From the NCBI GenBank assembly GCA_022749905.1, contig JAKIWU010000052.1, positions 1-8,688 on the forward strand: a stretch of DNA of 8,688 nt, written 5' to 3'. The DNA comes from Thermoplasmata archaeon (GTDB taxonomy: Archaea; Thermoplasmatota; Thermoplasmata; Lutacidiplasmatales; UBA184). Shown here piece by piece: positions 5,838-8,688 of this stretch. The notes below the pieces were generated by a model. That model had not been told where the DNA came from and did not search any database. It saw only the letters and a list, made by a program, of their open reading frames with translations. The position numbers and the translations under genes were made by a program. The first letter of the stretch is position 1; the number at the start of each line of letters is the position of its first letter.

Positions 5838-6113
5838 ATGAAGGACCGCAGCGAGCTCCAGAGGGTCGTGTTCCAGCAGACACGGGTCATCCTGGTCCGC
5901 GACCTGTCGACGATGAATCCGAATCTCGTCGTCGGGGCGCAGGGGATGGTGGTCGGCAAGCTCGCGAGCTACACGCTCAAGGTCGCGTTCCCGAAGGTGA
6001 CGGTCGGCGTCAACTGGCAGGACCTCGACATCGTCGAAGGGAAGACCGGCATGCCGACGGACGCCGATCAGCCGAAGGACATCCCGAAGCCCCGCTCGAT
6101 CGGCGACGAGTAG
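5838..6113 (+). CDS. Small protein of unknown function, possible SH3-like beta barrel (91 residues)
   Basis: I do not recognise a family. From ATG 5838 the protein starts MKDRSELQRVVFQQTRVILV and has 91 residues. A short helix (SELQRVVFQQT) is followed by a beta-rich core: ILVRDL, LVVGAQGMVVGK, YTLKVAFP, VTVGVNWQDLDIVE. The 'GaqGmVvgk...LkVaFp...v.W.dLdiVe' pattern resembles small SH3-like barrels that package a KOW-like turn, but that is inference. The tail is Pro/Asp-rich and polar. An in-frame TTG at 5778 would add 20 residues but would lie upstream of the TATA-like box at 5801-5806, so ATG 5838 is preferred. A six-codon frame (ATG 5821 to TGA 5841) ends overlapping this ATG. The stop is nine bases from the end of the convergent coiled-coil gene. 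Confidence 0.75.
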   Translation: MKDRSELQRVVFQQTRVILVRDLSTMNPNLVVGAQGMVVGKLASYTLKVAFPKVTVGVNWQDLDIVEGKTGMPTDADQPKDIPKPRSIGDE

Positions 6114-6122
6114 GTCGCCCGG

Positions 6123-8688
6123 TCAGCGGATCCGTTCGAGCGAGAACGATCCGATCACGAGCGCGCGGTTCGTCGCGCGGTACTCGACCCAGTCGCGCGT
6201 CTCGACATCGCCGACGCCCTGCACCGAAAGGAACGACTTCTGGCCCTCGGTTTTGAAGTAGATCGCCCCGTCCATCCGCGAGAGCACCGTCTCGAGCTGC
6301 GATTGGGGGATCGTCCCCGACTCGAGCGCGTACATCGCGATCGCGTTGCGCGGCTTCAGCACCCCCACCAGGTTCTGCACGAAGGGGAGCCGCTGCGCCT
6401 CGTCGGCATGACCGAGCGTCGCCGAGAGCCCGAGGAACGCCACGCGCAGTCCCTTCGCGGACCCTCCGTCGAACGCGTTCGCGAACTGGACGAGCGAGGA
6501 GAGGATTCCGGCGTGGTCGGTCGGTCCCTTCGTCACCGCGCGCGAGGCGGTGGGAGCGCGCCGGGAAGGCGCGGTCTCGGGGATCGAGGCGTCGATCCAT
6601 CGGACCATGCCGAGCTGCTCGTATTCGTGGAACTGCGGCGCGACGAGACCGATCTTCTGCGCGACCTCGTCGGGGGCACGCGCGGCCGTGATGATGATCG
6701 CGGCGTCGCCGTTCTTGAGGCCCTGGGCGAGGAAGGCGTAGAGCGCGATCTCCTTGCCGCCGAACGCGTCGCCGATGAGCATGAGGTGCCCGGAGGGAGG
6801 GATCCCCCCGAGCAGGAGGTCGTCGAGGCGTGGTGTCCCTGTGGCCGCCCGGTCCGCGAACTTCGTCCGGGTCGGCGCCGCGAGGGATTCCGGCTCCACC
6901 TCCGGGAGCTTGGTCTCCTCCGAGGGGACCCCGACGGGCGCACGTCGACGCCCGAGGGACCGGGACACCTGGGGGCCGCCCGCGCTCGCGGCCGCGAACG
7001 CGAGCGAGAGCTCGGGGGACGTCCCGCTGCCGCCGCGCGCGATCGACTGGCGTTGGAGGCGGAGCTCGTCTTCGAGCGACTGCATCTGCCTCTCCTTCAC
7101 CGAGAGGTCGCGACCGAGCCGCTCGAGAGAGGTCCGGTCCCGCTCGATCGACGAGGTACGGTCCGTGATGGACTTCTCGCGGCCAGCGAGCTCCGACTCC
7201 CGTTGAGCTGCCTCCTCCTCTTTCTGACTGAGCAGGACGCTCCGAGTCTCGACGGCCTGGGTCTTCTGCTCGAGCTGGCGGAGGATCTCCTCGTAGCGGC
7301 CAATGCGGGTCGTCGCGAGCGCCCCGCTTTCCGCGGCTTCGGCCGCCTTGCGCGTGATCTCGGCCTCGCGGATCCGTAGCTCCTCGACCTTGCGCGTGAT
7401 GTCGGAGCTGCGCTTCTCGACCTCCTCCTCCTTGCGGCGTGTTTCGGAGGCCCGCTTCCCGAGGGCGGTGTTCTGTTGGTCCAGGGTCTCCTTGAGCTGC
7501 TGGAGCCGCGCCTCGTTCGCCTTCGACTCGGCGAGGGACGCGGCCGTGGCCGCCGAGGTGCCCGTCGCAGGGGCGGCCCTCGTGGTGACCGAAGCCTCGC
7601 GACGGAGGACTTCTGCCGTCTTGCGATCGATCTCTTGCTGCCGGGCTGCGAGCCGGGCTTCGAGTTCCGAAGCGTCGGAGGCGCGCCGTTCGGTGTCTTT
7701 GAAGCGTGTGGCAACCTCGGACTCCCTCGAGACGATCTCCCCTTCGCGGCGTACGATCGATTGTTCGCGCTCCGCGAGTTTCGGAAGCCGGGCGGCGTGG
7801 TCCTTCTCGCGCAGACCGAGCGCGGTCTCGCGGCCCTCGAGCGTCTGCTGCTGGGCGGTGGTCTTGGCGAGACCGAGGGCGAGTTCCCGTTGGAGGCGCT
7901 GGAGATTGCCGGAGCGGGACTGCACGTCCGTTTCGAGCGTCGTGGCGTGGGCGCGCTGCTCCTCTACGGCCGCGACCTTGCGCTCGAGGACGAGCGCCGC
8001 GTTCTCGACGTCGGCCTCGCGGCCAATGAGCGTGGCCTCGCGGAATCTCAGAGCCTCGTCGCGTTCCCGCAACTGCCCGGCGACGCTCGCGAGCCGATTT
8101 TGGCTCGAGACGATGACCTCCCGCTCATGCGCCCGGGTTCCGGAGGCGATGAGGTGGAGGAAGGAGCCACTCGTCTGGTAGAGGACCGCGGAGGCGGAGA
8201 GCGAGAGCGCGAGGGCAATGCTCTGCGTCGCAGGGCTGAGCGAGGGAAGATAGAGGGCGAGCGCGAGCGGGACGGGCAGGATCGCGGCGCCGATGGCGAC
8301 GGCCTTTCGCTGGCTCCACTCGGTCCAGGTGAGCGAGAGCCCCACCATCGGCAGGGTAAGACCGACAAGGGTGAGAGGGTAGAACGCCGGGAGGAGCGTC
8401 CAGCCTCCGGTCGGACCCACGCCCGAGACCGCGGTGACGTAGATGAACACGAGGATCGCGTCGATGACGACCGAGCCCAAGGTCCACGAGAAGTGGGTCT
8501 CCCAGGGCCACAATTGGTAATCCTCCCATTTCACCCAAAGTCCGAACGCGGCGAGGTAGAGACCGCCGAACAGCGGGAAAATGAGGAAGTAGACCGAATG
8601 GAGGTTCCGGCCGAGGGCCGGGATGAGGCTCGGCGGGAAGAAGAGAACGAGGAGGGCATCGAAGAGGAGGGCGCCCGAGACGACGACG
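6123..8688 (-). CDS. Membrane protein with long coiled coil and C-terminal degenerate KaiC/RecA-like domain; 5' end outside window
   Basis: The frame stays open from the TGA at 6123 to the right edge, giving 854 visible residues and no stop. Numbering from the edge: hydrophobic segments near 1-17, 29-50, 67-91, 96-121, 127-147 and 150-178 predict at least six membrane passes; residues about 185-549 form an Arg/Glu-rich coiled coil with long heptad arrays; 550-610 is a Pro/Ser linker; 611-854 is KaiC-like, starting TGTPRLDDLLLGGIPPSG. Its Walker A is GDAFGGKE (639-646), with Glu in place of Ser/Thr; Walker B is RVAFLGLS (748-755), without the Asp; the usual Glu pair after strand 2 is replaced in TAARAPDE. 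I infer a membrane-anchored rod ending in a weak or inactive nucleotide-binding head, perhaps for signalling or scaffolding. GTG 8534 is an internal Val codon, since the upstream frame codes for more membrane segments. No orthologue recognised. Confidence 0.85.
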   Translation of the reverse strand, partial: VVVSGALLFDALLVLFFPPSLIPALGRNLHSVYFLIFPLFGGLYLAAFGLWVKWEDYQLWPWETHFSWTLGSVVIDAILVFIYVTAVSGVGPTGGWTLLPAFYPLTLVGLTLPMVGLSLTWTEWSQRKAVAIGAAILPVPLALALYLPSLSPATQSIALALSLSASAVLYQTSGSFLHLIASGTRAHEREVIVSSQNRLASVAGQLRERDEALRFREATLIGREADVENAALVLERKVAAVEEQRAHATTLETDVQSRSGNLQRLQRELALGLAKTTAQQQTLEGRETALGLREKDHAARLPKLAEREQSIVRREGEIVSRESEVATRFKDTERRASDASELEARLAARQQEIDRKTAEVLRREASVTTRAAPATGTSAATAASLAESKANEARLQQLKETLDQQNTALGKRASETRRKEEEVEKRSSDITRKVEELRIREAEITRKAAEAAESGALATTRIGRYEEILRQLEQKTQAVETRSVLLSQKEEEAAQRESELAGREKSITDRTSSIERDRTSLERLGRDLSVKERQMQSLEDELRLQRQSIARGGSGTSPELSLAFAAASAGGPQVSRSLGRRRAPVGVPSEETKLPEVEPESLAAPTRTKFADRAATGTPRLDDLLLGGIPPSGHLMLIGDAFGGKEIALYAFLAQGLKNGDAAIIITAARAPDEVAQKIGLVAPQFHEYEQLGMVRWIDASIPETAPSRRAPTASRAVTKGPTDHAGILSSLVQFANAFDGGSAKGLRVAFLGLSATLGHADEAQRLPFVQNLVGVLKPRNAIAMYALESGTIPQSQLETVLSRMDGAIYFKTEGQKSFLSVQGVGDVETRDWVEYRATNRALVIGSFSLERIR

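Noticed and set aside
5666..5959. Minus-strand 97-codon frame spanning the divergent promoter
   Set aside because: It overlaps the starts of both small genes, has unbiased shadow composition, and covers the TATA-like elements.
6303..7379. Plus-strand 358-codon frame and plus-strand 7303-8181 frame
   Set aside because: Both are antisense to the coiled-coil/KaiC gene, whose repetitive Arg/Glu codons leave the other strand free of stops.

Overview
This GC-rich window most likely comes from an archaeon. Supporting signs are an archaeal-length triosephosphate isomerase, a GH57 enzyme of the archaeal MJ1611-like type, a KaiC/RecA-type domain of the kind archaea expand, TATA-like boxes close to start codons, and few strong Shine-Dalgarno sites. 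A high-GC Thermoplasmatota relative is one guess; the window has no marker gene that settles the lineage.

Layout, right to left on the minus strand: a short unrecognised gene (5524-5733), tpiA (4833-5573), an apparent terminator (4783-4802) and a spacer with inverted repeats. After these comes a tight run of GT4 glycosyltransferase (3340-4623), GH57 glycosidase (2165-3343, sharing a GTGA start/stop overlap with the GT4 gene), GH15 glucoamylase-like enzyme (274-2124) and the first 75 codons of a ROK-family sugar kinase (1-225, cut by the left edge). On the plus strand, one small unrecognised gene (5838-6113) is transcribed away from the 69-residue gene. It converges, with a 9-base gap, on a large minus-strand gene that runs off the right edge (6123 to beyond 8688).

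The GT4-GH57-GH15-ROK run reads as storage alpha-glucan (glycogen) metabolism. The GT4 enzyme would build the glucan, GH57 would cut or rearrange internal alpha-1,4 links, GH15 would release glucose from the ends, and the kinase would phosphorylate that glucose for glycolysis, where TpiA also works. No glycogen phosphorylase is visible. Trehalose hydrolysis is a live alternative for the GH15 enzyme.

The least ordinary gene is the right-edge one: at least six membrane segments, then about 360 residues of heptad-rich charged coiled coil, then a C-terminal KaiC-like domain. Its Walker A ends in GKE, its Walker B lacks the Asp, and the usual Glu pair after strand 2 is missing. It looks like a membrane-tethered long rod carrying a probably non-hydrolysing RecA-fold head. 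No RNA gene, CRISPR array, insertion sequence or attachment site was seen. No stretch over 300 bases lacks a gene; the longest spacer is 4624-4832.
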